DNA of 50,477 nt from Wenzhouxiangella sp. 15190. Lineage in GTDB: Bacteria; Pseudomonadota; Gammaproteobacteria; Xanthomonadales; Wenzhouxiangellaceae. The notes under the pieces were generated by a model. It did not search any database and was not told the origin of the DNA. It saw only the letters and a list, made by a program, of their open reading frames with translations. Position 1 is the first letter of the stretch. Each line of letters starts with the position of its first letter. The position numbers and the translations under genes were made by a program. The DNA is taken from positions 1-50,477 of the forward strand of contig NZ_QVMV01000029.1 of the NCBI RefSeq assembly GCF_003417465.1. Reading direction: 5' to 3'. Shown one piece after another: positions 47,708-50,477 of this stretch.

Positions 47708-48043
47708 ATGAGCGATAACGAACAGCATCACGACCCCAATAGCGGCGACGGCCTGGCGCTCGAGGAAGCCCGCCCGAAAGTACGCAAGCCGCCGCTCTAC
47801 AAGGTCGTCATCCTCAATGATGATTTCACCCCGATGGAGTTCGTGGTGGAGGTTCTGCAGCGCTTTTTCAGTCTCTCGAGGGACAAGGCCACGAGCGTCA
47901 TGCTGCATGTGCACACCCGGGGCCGCGGGGTGGCCGGCGTCTACACCTACGAAATCGCCGAGACCAAGACCGTGATGGTCAATGACTACGCCAGAGAGCA
48001 CGACCATCCGCTACAGTGCACCCTCGAGGAGACGGATGACTGA
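47708..48043 (+). CDS. clpS: ATP-dependent Clp protease adaptor ClpS
   Basis: This 111-residue adaptor binds N-degron substrates and hands them to ClpAP. A flexible acidic N-terminus leads the core [24 protein letters not shown], with the Asn-Asp-Asp substrate pocket, then [23 protein letters not shown] at 47708 is chosen as the usual short N-terminus; the frame is open upstream in the divergent gap. clpA follows at 83 bases. The gap 47493-47707 holds the divergent promoters and no other gene. Confidence 0.95.
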   Translation: MSDNEQHHDPNSGDGLALEEARPKVRKPPLYKVVILNDDFTPMEFVVEVLQRFFSLSRDKATSVMLHVHTRGRGVAGVYTYEIAETKTVMVNDYAREHDHPLQCTLEETDD

Positions 48044-48126
48044 TACAGGCCGTGGAATCATCGGCGACGTTCAGGGTCTCACCATTTTGAAGTCACATAA
48101 TTTGCCGTACGCGCAAGGTTGCCCAG

Positions 48127-50403
<2,277 letters not shown>

Positions 50404-50477
50404 AAAACCTGTGAAAAACTACTGCGCGTGCGCCTGACGGCGTCCGGCGGTGCTCGGAATCCTCATGTATTCGCACA

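Overview
The window is a GC-rich bacterial chromosome segment, most likely gammaproteobacterial. The organism assignment is inference from gene content and order: hemA divergent from a TPR lipoprotein gene, then lolB, tRNA-Gln and prs; miaB-phoH-ybeY-corC; mnmA-hflD; clpS-clpA. The look is that of a Xanthomonadales- or Chromatiales-like lineage. Nearly everything is core housekeeping. The accessory interest lies in an intein, several structured non-coding repeats and a Kai-type gene cluster.

Layout. 1-300: two tandem copies of a tRNA-Ser(GCU) gene separated by a string of short GC-rich hairpins. 491-2443: a SAM methyltransferase convergent with the Mg transporter MgtE. 2520-3926: the rpsF-rpsR-rplI ribosomal operon, in which S6 has a long acidic tail. 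4139-6766: dnaB interrupted in frame by a 418-residue intein with both LAGLIDADG endonuclease motifs. 6788-11579: alr, miaB, phoH, ybeY and corC, with no lnt after corC. 11580-14036: a hydrolase-OsmC fusion and a DUF4105 membrane protein. 14012-19784: a complete cydABDC operon for a short-Q-loop (cyanide-insensitive-like) bd oxidase and its assembly transporter. 19895-22653: yjbQ, prfA, hemA. 22667-26157: TPR lipoprotein, lolB, tRNA-Gln, prs; ispE, often found between lolB and the tRNA, is absent. 26381-32041: a YfcC-type permease, an acyl-CoA dehydrogenase, a cNMP-binding protein and a PLP sulfur-amino-acid lyase divergent from an Lrp regulator. 32053-32242: two large inverted-repeat hairpins with unrelated arms but nearly the same 27-nt loop. 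32325-36943: acnA, hflD, mnmA. 36944-37495: no gene, but two inverted-repeat elements. 37496-41477: a LysR regulator and the glyoxylate-shunt genes aceB and aceA. 41568-47492: a minus-strand cluster of a five-PAS GGDEF-EAL protein, kaiC and kaiB. 47708-50403: clpS-clpA.

How genes work together. acnA, aceB and aceA supply the TCA cycle and glyoxylate bypass used on acetate or fatty acids, which fits the nearby acyl-CoA dehydrogenase. CydDC exports reductant needed to assemble the CydAB oxidase encoded in the same operon. HemA feeds heme synthesis. ClpS delivers N-degron substrates to ClpA. The PAS-GGDEF-EAL/KaiC/KaiB cluster joins c-di-GMP signalling with Kai ATPase components without a KaiA.

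The strongest candidates for something undescribed are the conserved-loop, variable-arm hairpin pair at 32053-32242, the tRNA-Ser/hairpin array at the left edge, the inverted-repeat elements at 37013-37470, and the truncated substrate-binding-protein remnant in the periplasmic part of the KaiBC-linked c-di-GMP protein.
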